Shown: positions 1-12,088, numbered from the stretch's first letter. The stretch: 64,000 nt of DNA from Euclidia mi (GCA_944739405.2 OX123197.2:53172047-53236046), one strand, 5' to 3'. Notes: generated from the letters alone by a model not told the origin. A program made the numbers and translations.

Positions 1-401
1 GCCGATTTCGCCACTATCCGATAAATTTGACAGCTAATTGGCCGACAAAATTCAACAAATTTTGTTCCTATATAGTTACACTTTTATGCCTAGGTAAACA
101 GCTCAGACCAAAACACAAATAACCAACCACTAAAGATAGGAACACAAATATTGTTTCACATCTGTCAAAGCGATACTCAGAAGTAATCGACAGTAAAAAC
201 TCACTGGCCGAATGAGAGGATTAACACTTTGAAGCCTTAAACTTATTGAGATAAAAAGAGGTTTGTATAAAACGATTTGTGTTGAGTTTCATGAAGTGCT
301 CAATGAGTGGTTTATTGGAGATTTCATTTTCAGCGATGGAGATAACATTTGTTGAAAGTAAAGCTGTTTGAAAGCACGGGAATAGTATACACTCTTTACA
401 A
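1..401. other. Unassigned AT-rich sequence
   Basis: No gene, tRNA-like box or terminal repeat is recognisable. It is the flank beyond the 3' tail of the CR1-like LINE that begins at 402. Confidence 0.4.
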
Positions 402-1899
402 AAAATTCAAAATTCAAAATTCAAAATTCAAAATCCTTTATTCATTTGGGTCACAATGTGACGCTTATGAACGTCAAAATAATAAATTTATAAAATAATT
501 ACTTATACTCAAATTTAAAACATTATTACTGTATGCTTCTACATTTACATTTACTGCCACGTTCGCAAAGCAATAGGTAGAACCATGAGAAAGAACGGGC
601 AATAAAACTCACGGTCACTCTTTTTCATCGCCAGGTTTTGCATAATACACAATTTACATTTTGTAAGGTGCTGCAACTGTTACACCTTCTATATCACTTG
701 TATATATTTACTGTACATCATAATACTCAAGCATAATACTTTTGGTTAGCCTTCTCAGAATAGACATGGTGAAACAGGAGCATCCACTTACATTATATAT
801 ACCTAATAATGCAGGCAATCCGCGAAAGTGATCAGAACCATGATGGAAATGATGCAGTTAAATATTAAAATCTAATACCAGCCCGCAAGACCGTCATCGA
901 CCAGTCATCGCAAGTAGCACCCGTTCACGAGTATGACGCATGTGCCAGCCATCATCCCTCTCGCCATATTAGAGGGAAAGGGATGACCCGACACACGACG
1001 CCACCACAAGAAATGACATTTTAGTGAGCAAGACGACAACGGTATACGAACCAGCAGTAAGAAACAATCTATTGGTATACTGACCATGACCGCCAATTAC
1101 CTCCATTTTCCAGATCGTTATTATTAACATAAGTTAGTGGAACACGTGAAGGAATGCAAATGTAGAAAGAATTTTGTGAAGGTGACAAGTGAACAATGAT
1201 ATGATCAGAGATAAATAATGTTAAACTACATTCAACAAATCATAAAAATATCCAAATCCTGCAAAAATCATGTGTTCACGAGGCACCTCCACTTAACATG
1301 TAAATAAAATAATCGTGAGTTAAACAAGCCTAAGCCTATCCCCACGGTGTCTTATCATTTAAAAATTCCTTAATAGTGTAATAACCCCTTTGTAAAAGAA
1401 AGTTCTTAATTGTCCGTTTGTATTTGTGCATGGGTAAATTCATTATTTCAAGAGGCAATTTGTTGAAAAATCGTATACCAATCCCCGCAAATGAGTTCTG
1501 AACTTTATGTAGACGGTAGTTAGTTCCCACCAGTTTATGCTTATTCCTTGTGTTCACGTTGTGCAAATCACTATTTTTGCGGTATAGAATTAAGTTTTTC
1601 TTAATGTACATTAAGTTAGCATATATATATTGCGATGCAACTGTCAATATGTCTACTTCTTTAAATTTATTACGTAAAGAATCTCTAGCACCTAACTTAT
1701 AAATTGCACGTATGGCCCTTTTTTGAATGACAAAAATAGTCTGTATATCAGCAGCTGTACCCCATAACATTATTCCGTAAGACATTACGCTGTGAAAATA
1801 ACTAAAGTAAACTAGTCTAGCAGTATCTATATCTGTGAATTCCCTAACTTTTCTAACTGCAAACGCTGCAGAACTAAGTTTTACTGCGAGATAGGATAT
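402..1899 (-). mobile_element. CR1-like non-LTR retrotransposon, 5'-truncated (copy 1)
   Basis: Read on the minus strand this is the 3' part of a LINE. It holds the last third of the reverse transcriptase ORF (1336-1785), a long 3' UTR, and a terminal 7 bp microsatellite (AATTCAA units on the plus strand, about 402-434), as CR1/Jockey-superfamily elements often have. It aligns by eye with a second copy at 40694-43330, including the UTR string TTCATTTGGGTCA. Alignment stops near 1899, taken as the truncated 5' end. Relative to copy 2 it keeps about 30 bp near 970-1000 and lacks the MITE found there. The exact clade (CR1, Daphne or L2-like) cannot be settled from this fragment. Confidence 0.8.
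1336..1785 (-). pseudogene. Reverse transcriptase C-terminal fragment (CR1-like ORF2)
   Basis: The 149-residue reading frame is the thumb and C-terminal part of a non-LTR ORF2. It has the block SYGIMLWG, then a QKRAIRAI helix, a Y-I-Y-A segment and a C-terminal F-F-N-K-L-P motif, in the same order as in the complete element at 51481-54273 (RYGILFWG, QKKCVRAI, YNALPS). The catalytic palm is absent because the copy is 5'-truncated, so it cannot encode an active enzyme. The first ATG is internal to the original ORF and has no meaning as a start. The stop at 1336 is followed by the 3' UTR. Confidence 0.8.
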
Positions 1900-2544
1900 A
1901 AATATATAGGATACAAATGATAATTGTACTCTTATGTATCTTTAGAGATAGAAATATTGTATAATATTTTAAAAATCAATTAAACCTTGTCATGAAGATA
2001 AAGACTAGTCGCAAAAATAAAGTCTTTAAGCAATTAGAGAAACACCAACCAGTTTCTCAGATGATAGTTTTGGTTCTACAATTTTCTAGACTCTTAACTT
2101 AGCTAAATAAGTTATCGAGTTGCTTCACATAATATTGAGTCATGTAACGTATTCCTAAAAATCTAAAATGTTAAAGGTTTTCTATTTAATACTATTCTAT
2201 TTATATCTCAGAGATGCTTGGTATGTTTTTTATATTTTTATTAGTTTAATTTGTAGGTAGTAAATATTTTTGGAACATTTGTGAAATTCATTATTCTTTT
2301 ATACCCCTTTCATTTAAAAAGTTAGTTATTTAATTAAAAACATAGGAATCATGATACACGTGTCAATGACGTAATGAAACCAAAATGATCGAGTAATATA
2401 GTTCATAGTAAGAAAGCCATAAAATAATTATAAGTAAAAGGCATTAGCAATAGCTTATTGAGGACATTAATAGACTAACTGAGTCCGCAAATTACACTCG
2501 CGCTATTTAAGGCTACTACTACTATTACTACGCACCCGTGGCTC
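1900..2544. other. Unassigned AT-rich sequence
   Basis: No coding frame above background, no boxes or terminal repeats were found. It separates the LINE fragment from the dispersed repeats at 2545. Confidence 0.35.
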
Positions 2545-2920
2545 ATAGCGTGATGTTATTTAGGCTATATAGCCTTACACGATAAATGGGCTATCCAACA
2601 CAAAAATAATTGAAATTGGACTACTGACTACTTACTTACTTGAGCGGGTTCAACCAAACAAACAAATTCTTCTGTTTAATTACATTAGTATAGCTGTTTC
2701 TCGCAGTTTCAGCCGCGTCCTGAGGGAACTACTTCGCGTACCCGGTTAAATTATATCTGCCACTGAAAGTCCCGCCAAAATTGGACCAGGCGTTCCAGAG
2801 ATTAGCGAGAACAAACAGATAGACAGACAGACGGTATATGTACCGTGTATACATCCATATGCATTTAATAAAAGGCGGTTATTTTCATATTACAAACAGA
2901 CACTCCAATTTTATTTAGAT
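2545..2920 (+). repeat. Two small dispersed lepidopteran-type repeats in tandem
   Basis: The first unit (about 2545-2696) contains GCGTGATGTTAT, ATAAATGGGCTATCCAACAC and ends near ACATTAGTATAG. The second (about 2697-2920) contains CAGCCGCGTCCTGAGGGAAC and a GACAGACAGACGG run. Both strings recall short dispersed repeats common in moth and butterfly introns, which typically end in ATTAGTATAGAT. No ORF is present. The class (SINE, Helitron derivative or LINE 3' end) is not established here. Confidence 0.5.
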
Positions 2921-2978
2921 AGGTTTTTCGATTCTAGTCGCGTTAACTAATGTTAACGCGACTAGAATCGAAAAACCT
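2921..2978. repeat. Perfect 27 bp palindrome with 4 nt loop
   Basis: Arms 2921-2947 and 2952-2978 are exact reverse complements separated by TAAT. The arm starts AGGTTTTTCG and ends GCGTTAAC. It directly follows the dispersed repeat. No coding or transposase context explains it. Confidence 0.9.
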
Positions 2979-4910
2979 TAAATTATTAAGGTATAGATAC
3001 TTCTGTTATGTCTGAAATTCTGACCAGATTTCAATGGTCGTGGTCACAGAGGGATTGATATTCTGGGTGTATATCTAGAGTTATAATGCCATCATGGTTG
3101 TTAAGAGATGTAGTCGTATCCAATGCTTAGTCTAGTATATAATACAAACTAATACCTCTAAGATTGTGGCATGTCAGTTCTCCGCTAAATTAAGCCGGTT
3201 TCACCTGACTGCGACATTTCGCAATGTATATGTATTATCTTATAAAATGATGACCCAATAAGCTAGAAGATCTTTGACATTTAGTATATGAATATGGCTA
3301 TCTTTTTGCATCGCCAAGGACGATTAGGAGGCACCTTATGGCAAAGCAGATATTTTGTTAATCTGATTAGATCAGCAAACAGGCTTCAGGTTTGAAAAAC
3401 AGACACAAATACCGAAGCCGTCGGCAAAACGCTGTTTGATGAGGATTACCACCATAAAAATGAAAAATTTCCACTACGACCTTAAGTCCAATTATGGAAT
3501 TTTATATAATTCTATTCCACGTACAAATAAAATTCCATAAAGGTCACTTTCCTACATTGTTACAAAATGCCACTTTCAAACAACATTTACAGCCTGAATA
3601 GCTCCCCTATTCTGTAACCACTCGAACCTTTCAACTCAATCAACTCGAATTGACTCCCATGTGCCTAAAGTGCTCTCAGTTGTATCCTAAATAATACATC
3701 AATTGACAATGACTTGAGTGTGACGTTAAATGATTGAGAACTATAATGACTGTAATTGCTCCTAATTGTGACGTGTGGCGTGGATAAAGGTGAGAGTGCA
3801 CTGGGTAGCACGTCTTATAGCGGAGCGACACAACATTTTAAGTGTATGCCTTGAAACTAATAGCTTATCAATCCGAACTTGGATGTAAAAAGGGTTTTTG
3901 ATGTCCGTAAGTGTTAGTTTACAGCGTAATTAAAAAAACCGTTGAATCTAAAACAAAACATACGCGGCTCTTTCGAATGGTGGTAAATATTAGAATATTA
4001 GTCATCAGCCGCTGACGAAAAATTCAACCTGGCTTAAATAAGATTTGGTTCATCTCGTTAACTGAATAGAAGATCGTTGAGCAAGATTTTATGTCTACCA
4101 GCAAAACTGATTGTCTAAACAGGATGTCAGTACCCCGACATATCCTGACGCTGGTTTCGAAATAGGTATTATTTCAGATTGTAAAAGTAAAAATATGTCA
4201 GTCATTTTGAGAAAAAATATATATTCGGCCCAAACGAGTACACTGGCAAGGGAGGCTCGAGATGCAACGGAAAAGGGTTAGATAGCAGGTGCTTACTGTT
4301 TATTTCCTTGTGTATCTCGTTCATATTATCTCGTTAATTGGATACGTAGTGTAGATTCGTATCCTCGTTGATGGTGTTTTGTTACACCTTTTCAAATTGC
4401 CAATACTTTGTAACAACATTTCGTGTCGTGTTGTTCCGCTGTCGTATAATTCCGTCCAGTGCGGTCTTACCTTTTCTTTAAGTGCGTTCGTGAGTGACAA
4501 TTTAATATGTACGCGCAATTTAGTGTGGAGCGTATGATTCTATTTTGATGGCAGTAAAGATTAAAGGAGTAGTGTTAGAGAAATAATTAATGTTGTTAGT
4601 CTTTGTTATTTCGTAGTACTTGCGGATAAGATTGAAATGTATTTATTAATTAAATCTTTATATGCACAGTGTTTACAGGTCCATTTTCTAACAGTATATA
4701 ATTATAACGAAAATAACATCGAGTTTGAACTTGTATAAATATACAGATTTATTATTATAGACCCGTTAGATAAACATTAGCGTGTGTACTAAATATGGAA
4801 AGCTTAAAAATTCTCACAAACTTTCGCGATTTTACATTCGTTATGTTTGCTGTTTAATAAAAATAGTTTATTCATGTTTAGGAAATTCGCTCGTAGTATT
4901 TCAGTTTCAT
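2979..4910. other. Unassigned sequence, about 1.9 kb
   Basis: No convincing coding region. A 13 bp inverted pair, TATGGAATTTTAT and ATAAAATTCCATA, lies near 3493-3540. The short open frame at 4321-4518 on the minus strand has no recognisable features and is not called. Confidence 0.35.
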
Positions 4911-5226
4911 GATCATCATCATCAGCCCTATATATACTGTCCCACTGCTGGGCACGGGCCTCTTCTCGCTATGAGAAGGGTAAGGCTATAGTCCACCACG
5001 GTGGCCAAGTGCGGGTTGGTAGACTTCACATGTCTTAAGAGAACATTAGGTAGAACTCTCAGACATGCAGGTTTCCTCACGATGTTTTCCTTCACCGATA
5101 AGCAAGTGATAATTTACAATTTAATACGCACTTAACTTCGAAAAGTCATTGGTGCGTGCCGTGGATTCGAACTCGAGACCCTCTGCGTAGACTCTGTCGG
5201 TCTCTCCACTCGGCTATCGCTGCTGC
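4911..5226 (-). mobile_element. tRNA-derived SINE, family B
   Basis: On the minus strand the element begins near 5226 with a tRNA-like head. An A-box-like string (GCGATAGCCGAGTGGAG) is followed by a B-box-like GAGTTCGAATCC (5163-5174). The body contains the string AACATCGTGAGGAAACC and ends in GGGCTGATGATGATGATCATG, a TGA-repeat tail like that of RTE LINEs. A second long copy on the plus strand at 18251-18554 shares head, body and tail in the same order. Such SINEs are transcribed by RNA polymerase III and moved by a LINE enzyme; the tail suggests an RTE partner (inference). Confidence 0.8.
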
Positions 5227-5498
5227 AGTTCCAAGATATTAAACAATAGTTTGGTCTACATCGCTATAAATAATGCATGACCTTCTCATAAATATTGATA
5301 AGTTATTTATAAAAATACATCCAAAATAAACGGCTTAAACGAAATATTTTTATATTAATGAGCAGACTGTTGAAAGGAATACAAACTGCTTAATATATTT
5401 TTAAATTCACGAACGCTGAAAACGTACAATTAAGTAGTTCAATTAAGATTTAATTTCCTTGTAATACAGATAAATAACTCTTACGATTTTCTTTTGCT

Positions 5499-5637
5499 CA
5501 CGCCTGAGTCCCCTAAGGGGTAGTCAGACGTGTAATATTACACCCATATTTCGCCATTATATGAATTTGTAGGTTCTACATTACAGGGAGCGAGCCTATT
5601 GCCGTTACCGAGCACTTGCCAGACCCCGTGCTGCCAA
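5499..5637 (-). mobile_element. SINE family A, 3' half only
   Basis: This minus-strand fragment has the SINE-A body: CACGCCTG at the distal end, the palindrome GTGTAATATTACAC (5530-5543), CGCCATTAT, AGCCTATTGCCGTTACCGAG and CCAGACCCCGTGCTGCC. The tRNA head is missing because the copy stops at about 5637, where an opposite-strand copy begins. Confidence 0.75.
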
Positions 5638-5640
5638 GAA

Positions 5641-5845
5641 GCCTGCCTCTATGGTCCTGTGGATAGCGTATGCAAGTAAGACTGCCTCCATGAGTATACG
5701 TCTGCTGATCGAAGGTCCCGGTTTCGAATCTCGGGCCGGGCAAAAGTGTTACTGGGTTTTTCATGGTGAAATGAGGGTGTAATATTACACCTTTGCCTTC
5801 CTCTTCGGGGATAAAAGGCCTGTGTCTATATAAAAAAAACATACG
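5641..5845 (+). mobile_element. SINE family A, internally deleted copy
   Basis: The head begins GCCTGCCTCTATGGTCC with GTGGATAGCGTATGC (A-box region), repeats part of the head (CTGCCTCCATGAG), and has the B-box-like GGTTTCGAATC. It then jumps from the GGGTTTTTC segment to CATGGTGAAATGAGG, deleting about 80 bp of body. It ends with GTGTAATATTACAC (5777-5790), CTTCGGGGATA and an A-rich tail. Abutting the minus-strand fragment it makes a head-to-head inverted pair. Confidence 0.75.
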
Positions 5846-8671
5846 GTTTAGTATTTTAAGGCCGACCTCACATTGGGTGTGCGCGTTCCTCGGGCGCCAG
5901 GAGTCCATCCGATTGACTCAAAAAGTCGAATATTTATAACGAATTTTTGTACAGTTTTGACCAATAGATAGGGTGATTCCTGAGAAAGGCTTAGATGTGT
6001 AATTTACGCGAGTGGAGCCGTGAACAAAGTCTAGTTACAGATAAATTACATTCAGACATAGAACAAATAATAGTTCTGCTCATCACACACATATTTGGCC
6101 TACTTCATTAAACACTGGACGACCAGACCAACTCGATTTTTTGTTTTAACTCATATAAAGTTGTTTTTTCAATGTTGGAAGACAATTCAAACTAAACATA
6201 TTGCAATAAAAAAAGAAGCATGCAAAGTTGTTTCATAAAAAGAAAAACATTTATTATTTTGAAAACTATGAAATTAACTGTAACAGACACATTGTACTAT
6301 GTTTATGCGTAATTATAACATACATTTAAAAAAATATCAGCCTTACATAAAAACTGGTTTTTATGAAAGGCTGTTATTTTTTGTAGGCCCCGGTGCTTTA
6401 AGCTGGGAAAAATTCACTAGATTGAAATATAACTATAGATATCTGCCTTGCCTATTGCCTAGTTTGTATAGCTTGCAGATTTTTCAACATTGCAGAATTT
6501 TCTTAGTGAATAAAACGCAACAGTATTGTTGCGTTTTATTATACAGCATTTATACAGCAATTTTATTTTGATCTGTTGCACGTGGATAGTACTAACCCGG
6601 TGGTGCTATCACTTATTGCTCAAGAGCAAGGGCAGCCTCCAGCAATTCAATAAAATGTCAAGTTTATATCCGTTTAAACTTTTACACAACTGCATACTCA
6701 GCTATTTGGCTTGCATCCCAAAAGCCTTTTAACTTTATCGACACTATCCTTATTTCAATAGTAAATATCAATGAAATTCATAGCCTTACACTTCGGTGTT
6801 AAGACGGACCACCATAAAGTGAGAACTTTTGCGTCCACGGCGTTTGAACGACTAAATTGCTGATGTTCCTAATAGTGTTTTAAAATTGCTTCTGCACCGT
6901 TCTGTATCTAACGATTTGCGGTTAGTTCGAATGTTATGCTTTCTCAATTTCAGTTGTGTTGCAAAATATTAGTTTTACCGAGTTTAATGCGGCTAAGCAA
7001 TGATAAAAGTTGTTTTGGACTTGTCTTGCCTGGCTTTTGAATCGGTTTCGATGTTGTGTTTGGTTCGGATGAATTCTGGAATGTTTTATTAAAAAATAAA
7101 AAAATGTTTTGCTGGACTGTATTGTCAATATAAACTTGAAATTAAATTCTCTTGACCGAATAATTCGAAGCACTTAGAAAATGAAAAAATGAATGATTTA
7201 TAAGTGTCTCTAAAGAAGCTGTGTTTATTTGCATCGATGAGAATAAACATCTTCACTCTAACGCCGTAGCAAGTGCATGCTTGTACTGTATTTTTTTTAT
7301 TTAGTATGAAGTCATAATCATAATCTCAGCTTAAAGACGCACCCCTCACATAAGAATCTCGAACGCCCGGATCCAATCGCTTTTCGCAGTCCCAAGACAA
7401 GATGGTCCGTTGGCAGTACGAAGTAATAATTAAATATTTCGTATTTCAAAGTGTTTACTGTGTGTAGGTTGTTTGGATTTTATTTACTTAATTTCAAAAA
7501 CAACTGAATAGTTTTAATAGGTAAACAGATCGATTTTTACCTGGATTAATGTTTAGGATATTTTTCAAAGGAGGCATTGCTAGTAAATAAACAAATAAAA
7601 GTATTATCATAGTAATGATTGTCGGTAGATGCTCTAATCCTCAGTTTCACTTTGATAACTTTGAAGCACTGGTGAACCGACATCTCAAATTTTATAAAAA
7701 TACTTTCTAGGGATTTCAGACTTTGACTTGCAAAGTATTGAAGAATTTATTGCTCGGGTCTTACCATTCTCTTGGCTATTTAACAGCTCCTATCAGTGGT
7801 CTAAGTGTTTTAGTATCATGACAACATAAACAAGCTCAGCCCATTTAGTTTTTTCTTGCGTTGAGTTTTAGCAAATCCAATTACTTTCTTATTATGTTGT
7901 AAAAAAAACTCTCGCCACTTTCAAAGTTGCCTTTATAATTTTCGTGATGGGTCTGGGTTTTAGTGATATGTAAGTATGTAGATTTGCTTTCTATTTTAGA
8001 ATAGAATTAGTTCGGTCTGGACATCATGATTGAAATAGAAAAAAAATTGAAACTTCACCACACTCTGTAGGCAAAATGCTGCAGAACAGCTTCACTGCTT
8101 TTATATTTGTTGACATTTTGTAGCATATAATTCCAAACAGTTGTCTTTATGGCAAAGACATAAACCTAACTAGCTTTCATTTAGTCGATAGACGCAAAAA
8201 AAAATATTTACAATGCTTTTAATATTATCAAACACCCCAACGATAGGTAACCAAAATTCCTACACCAGCCACACGTTTTAACTAGCGCAATAAGCAATAC
8301 AGTCCCCGAAATTATATGAAACCCAGAGAAACCGTTGCCTGCATACGTTTCATTTACACAACTGTTGTCTCATATTCTCGAAAATTAAGTAACAAAAATG
8401 TACCAACATCTGGTTTCCATCGCACATAGTATTTTTCTAGTGAAATACAAAATGTTTTAGTTGTTTAACTTCCTTGATTTTGAGTTAACTCGTTTGCAAT
8501 GTGACGCGTTCTCCCCATGTTGTGAGTTTCATTTGCGCTTTGTTTATACTTGTTTAATTGTACGGATAGTAAAAACAGAAAAGTTGGTAAAGCTGACATA
8601 TGAGCAAAAATATTTAAAAAATATATTTCCTTAACACTGTTAATTGCAGATTCACTCCCATCAAGTTTCTC
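5846..8671. other. Unassigned AT-rich sequence, about 2.8 kb
   Basis: No gene is supported. The only structure noted is a perfect 14 bp hairpin at 6509-6522 / 6527-6540 with loop GTAT. Open frames at 6299-6571 and 6526-6732 are AT-driven and lack any domain. Confidence 0.35.
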
Positions 8672-8869
8672 ATGCATGCTCTTCTGTTTATGGTACTTTT
8701 AACCTGTCCTTTTTTTAGGATGAATGAAGTTTTCGGAGTAAATGAAGCAAGAGAGGTATGTCAAGATCGTTGCAAGTGGCGTTCCGTAGTCGCTGCCAAT
8801 CCCTCCGGTATGTATGTATGTAATTGCAGATGTTATGCCAGTGTGAAACGCGTGCTTTTTAGATTTTAA
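8672..8869 (+). other. Small Cys-containing ORF or LINE C-terminal remnant (uncertain)
   Basis: The 65-residue frame starts at an ATG and has a hydrophobic N-terminus (LLFMVLLTCPFF). It then has EAREVCQDRCKWRSVVAA and five cysteines (CQDRC, then C-N-C-R-C). It could be a small secreted peptide. However, the A-x-x-x-x-DR-x-x-WR-x-x-V-A pattern also resembles the extreme C-terminus of several non-LTR ORF2 proteins, and the stretch before it (TTTTTTTAG at 8720) looks like a 3' splice site. None of these readings is secure, and no promoter or poly(A) site was found. Confidence 0.2.
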
Positions 8870-10135
8870 TATTTGCACCTATACATCATTGTATTACAAA
8901 GTTGCTTAGTAATAAATTTGTTACTTATACAATAGCTATTGGCCAGGCTCAAGTTTTCGGTGTTGTTTGGCAGGAAACATGCTAGTAATAATGTTTTTGA
9001 ATTATTTGTTGGGTTAGAGTTGTAAATAATTATGCTAATAATAAGAAAAAAAATTACAATCACATATCTGTACCATATGGGTCGTTTCACTAAAGGATCT
9101 GCATGAGTGACAACGTCGTATTTTGGCTCCATACAGAGTGGTTATTTCTATAGTCTAATATCCCTCCGTAATATTTCTACATTAATATGATTTCTAGTTG
9201 TTTTATTTTTTTACTTTATTGTCAATGAAAAACTACCTTAAGTAAGCGATGCATATTATGACATTTTTTCAAATTGATAATTCATAAAGCCGTGTCTGTT
9301 TAACATGTATATTTTTTTTATCTAAATACACTTTTAAAAAGCTTTTAACTGAAAATAATAAAGCCGATATTTCAGATAAACAATAAATGCTCTCACTGTA
9401 AAAAAAGAACAAGTCGGTTTCACAAATAACGTGGTCTTTACAATAAAAAAAATATTTTATCGTAATGTCAATCATTTTCACAGCGTTTAAATAGTAAAAT
9501 AAATATTTAATACAATTTATTCATAAACACAAATCTGGTAGGTACTAATTGTGTTTATTATAATTAATCCTAAATCACTTCATTAAAGCTTTGTGTTACC
9601 ACTATACGCTGTTGTTTACAGTCCCCAGTAGGCTGTCGATTAGTTTGACCTAACCGTGAATATATTATTATTTATTATTTCAGTAATATGCTTTGATATT
9701 TGGATTGGTTGACTGTTCAGTGTACTGTGCAATGAACACTCACGCCTGTGAAATGTAGTTCTTGTGCTTAGTCAAATTACTGTTTATTTTTTACTTTGGT
9801 TTTTGTGACCTTATGTACCTATTTGTCTTTAAAGGTCTATATATTAGATATTATTCATATTAACACATAAAGACCACACATTTCATATCATGTGGGAATC
9901 GGACTAAAATATTTAGTGCAGCGCAGTAACAAGTAACACCTATGCACAAGTAAGACATCCCTACATTGGTAAAGTTGTACGACCTTCCATAAGGAATTTG
10001 GTAGTAAAAATATAATAAATACGTTATGTTTCAGCGAATTAAAATGGACCTTTATAATCATTACATACAGAAACAAGTAAATAAATGTTTTTACAAGATT
10101 TTTTTTTAAGTCTAGTATGCAGCCGTGATAACTAG
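8870..10135. other. Unassigned AT-rich sequence
   Basis: No supported feature. The minus-strand open frames at 8866-9132 and 9269-9481 are of the kind expected by chance in AT-rich DNA. Confidence 0.35.
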
Positions 10136-11262
10136 GAATGCAGTAATAGCGGTTTCGAGATGAACGCGAAAAACATAATTATTTTTAGAGATCTGAGTGA
10201 GATGTTCGTATTTTGTTGGCGATATAGTATATCAAATAAATTAACAAAAAAATATAAGCTTTCCGAAGGTAATTTTTTTATTAAATTTATCAACATATTC
10301 ATATATTATGCGTTAGAGTTGTGTGAAAATCACAGGATACTTAAACAAAATGCAGTAATTGTGCATATTACTGCATTATGATCTAACGCATGCTGATTAC
10401 TGCATCGTTTGTTAGTATTCACTGTCATTTTTGACCATCCGGACTAAGTAACAGCGGACTTAAACACAGGTTTTGAAGTCCGTTTTATGTGTTTGCTATG
10501 AAGTTTACGAAAAATACTTCATGTTCTTATATCATGCAATGTCAAGGTAAAATCTAATGTAAACATATTTGTGTACATTAAGTTATATCAAGACAAAGTG
10601 ATTAACTATTTCAATAATTGATATCAACGCTCATCAACGTATTTAAACGATAATTAATTAATTTAGTATAATAATTTAATAAATGTACCTATTTATTGTA
10701 TGCGTTAATGGCGGGACACAGCGTGATCAAATAATAGGAATTTGATTTGATTAGAATAACTGTCTTTATTAATACCAACTTAAAGACATAGACTGAAAAT
10801 TAACATTAATTAAGTAGGAACAATATTGGCAGACCAATTATCTACATAACCATTAGGGATTTCTTAATTTATAAATTAAATCACACCGCTCCATAATTTG
10901 TAGTTCTAATTATTTTCAGTCTTTTTTTTGCATTGACATACCTAATAATTTACATGAAAATCTTGGTAGGTGTCTAATTACGCAAAAACAGAATGAAAAT
11001 GGTATTTAATCAGGTATTTCTCACAAAATGCTAAAGGGATGTTTATTACTGCACAAGTACCTACTGCATTCTTCTTTAGCACATGTTTAATGCTGCAATT
11101 CATCTTATCCATGATTACTTCTTTATGCAAATACTGTGAAAATCGTTACTAAAAACATACTTCTAGTCACATTTTTATGAAAATATTTTTTTCCATGTAC
11201 ATCCCTTGGGACCCCATTTCCGGTAAAAAGTGAAAATCACCAAAATGTCGATTACTGCATTC
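10136..11262. mobile_element. Candidate non-autonomous DNA transposon with subterminal repeats
   Basis: The segment starts with GAATGCAGTAAT (10136-10147) and ends with its exact reverse complement ATTACTGCATTC (11251-11262). The same motif recurs inside in full or nearly full form at 10349-10359, 10367-10377, 10396-10405, 11045-11053 and 11062-11073. A second string, GTGAAAATC, appears near 10322, 11126 and 11231. Terminal inverted repeats plus clustered subterminal copies are typical of transposase-binding ends in several DNA transposon superfamilies. No transposase is encoded and no clear target duplication was seen (flanks ACTAG and TTTAT), so the superfamily is unknown. Confidence 0.5.
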
Positions 11263-11940
11263 TTTATTATCAGGGCAGTATGGTGTTCCTGGGTTGTCAG
11301 GATTGGCTATTGAGAATATTAACGTATAACAGTCGCGAGTTTAACTTTTTGCGCGATTCAGGTGAATAGGAAATTCAGGGATATCTTTAATTGCTCTACG
11401 TAGTTCCATCGGTGCCCGTTAGTTGTCGCCAATGCTGCCATCTTTGTCATTTATTAATAGATAGATTTAATCGTATATAGTTACCACTACAATACATAAC
11501 TATAACATTCAATGACCTCTTTCGTTACTCTCATTTCAAATAAAATAGTAGTCGTATAAACTAGATAACAAGACCTCCAAAGTATCATGATGGACCCTCA
11601 TCCATTATACTAAAATATTGTGTAAGCAGAATCTCAAAGGTAGCTGAGATGACAAAGCAGATATTTTTGTCTATAATACCGATACTTAATCGATACTAAC
11701 TCATAGAGCTATTTTAATTATAGAGTAGGCAAGACAAGCATGATGGCTTAACGTCGATTGATTGATCTCTTTTTATTTTTATTTGCCAGAAGCTTCGCGG
11801 ATCAATTACAGAAGAAGCCGATGGGATCTTTATCAGTGTCGCGATTAGTATTTTGTACTAAATTTTTGATTGATAGGTTTTTATTAGCAGCTTCTTATAC
11901 ACATGTGTATTTTAGTAGTTTTATGTAGCTGTAGTGCGTA
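11263..11940. other. Unassigned sequence
   Basis: No coding or repeat feature recognised between the inverted-repeat element and the GT microsatellite. Confidence 0.35.
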
Positions 11941-11959
11941 TGTGTGTGTGTGTGTGTGT
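11941..11959. repeat. (TG)n microsatellite
   Basis: About nine TG repeats directly upstream of the RTE 3' remnant. Confidence 0.9.
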
Positions 11960-11961
11960 CT

Positions 11962-12088
11962 AGAGTGGAGACTGCAACTTGGCAAACCCTCCGGCTAGGT
12001 GGAGTGATGAAAATTATACGCAAAGTGGCTGGCAGATGCTGAATACAAAAAGCCGAAAGCCGGGATCAGTGGCGTGATGATGATGACA
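11962..12088 (+). mobile_element. RTE-type LINE 3' end remnant
   Basis: The sequence reads, over one frameshift, LEWRLQLGK then PPARWSDE. This matches the C-terminal coding end of the RTE copies at 20400-20553 and 43382-43560 (LEWRPRLGKRKVGRPPARW). It ends in TGATGATGATGA, the RTE-type tail. Strongly diverged. Confidence 0.65.

Noticed and set aside
6299..6571. 90-codon plus-strand frame
   Set aside because: AT-driven composition (Phe, Ile, Tyr, Leu), no domain, no promoter or splice context.
10160..10381. 73-codon plus-strand frame as a transposase remnant
   Set aside because: No similarity to any transposase motif; it lies inside the inverted-repeat element but is AT-rich noise.
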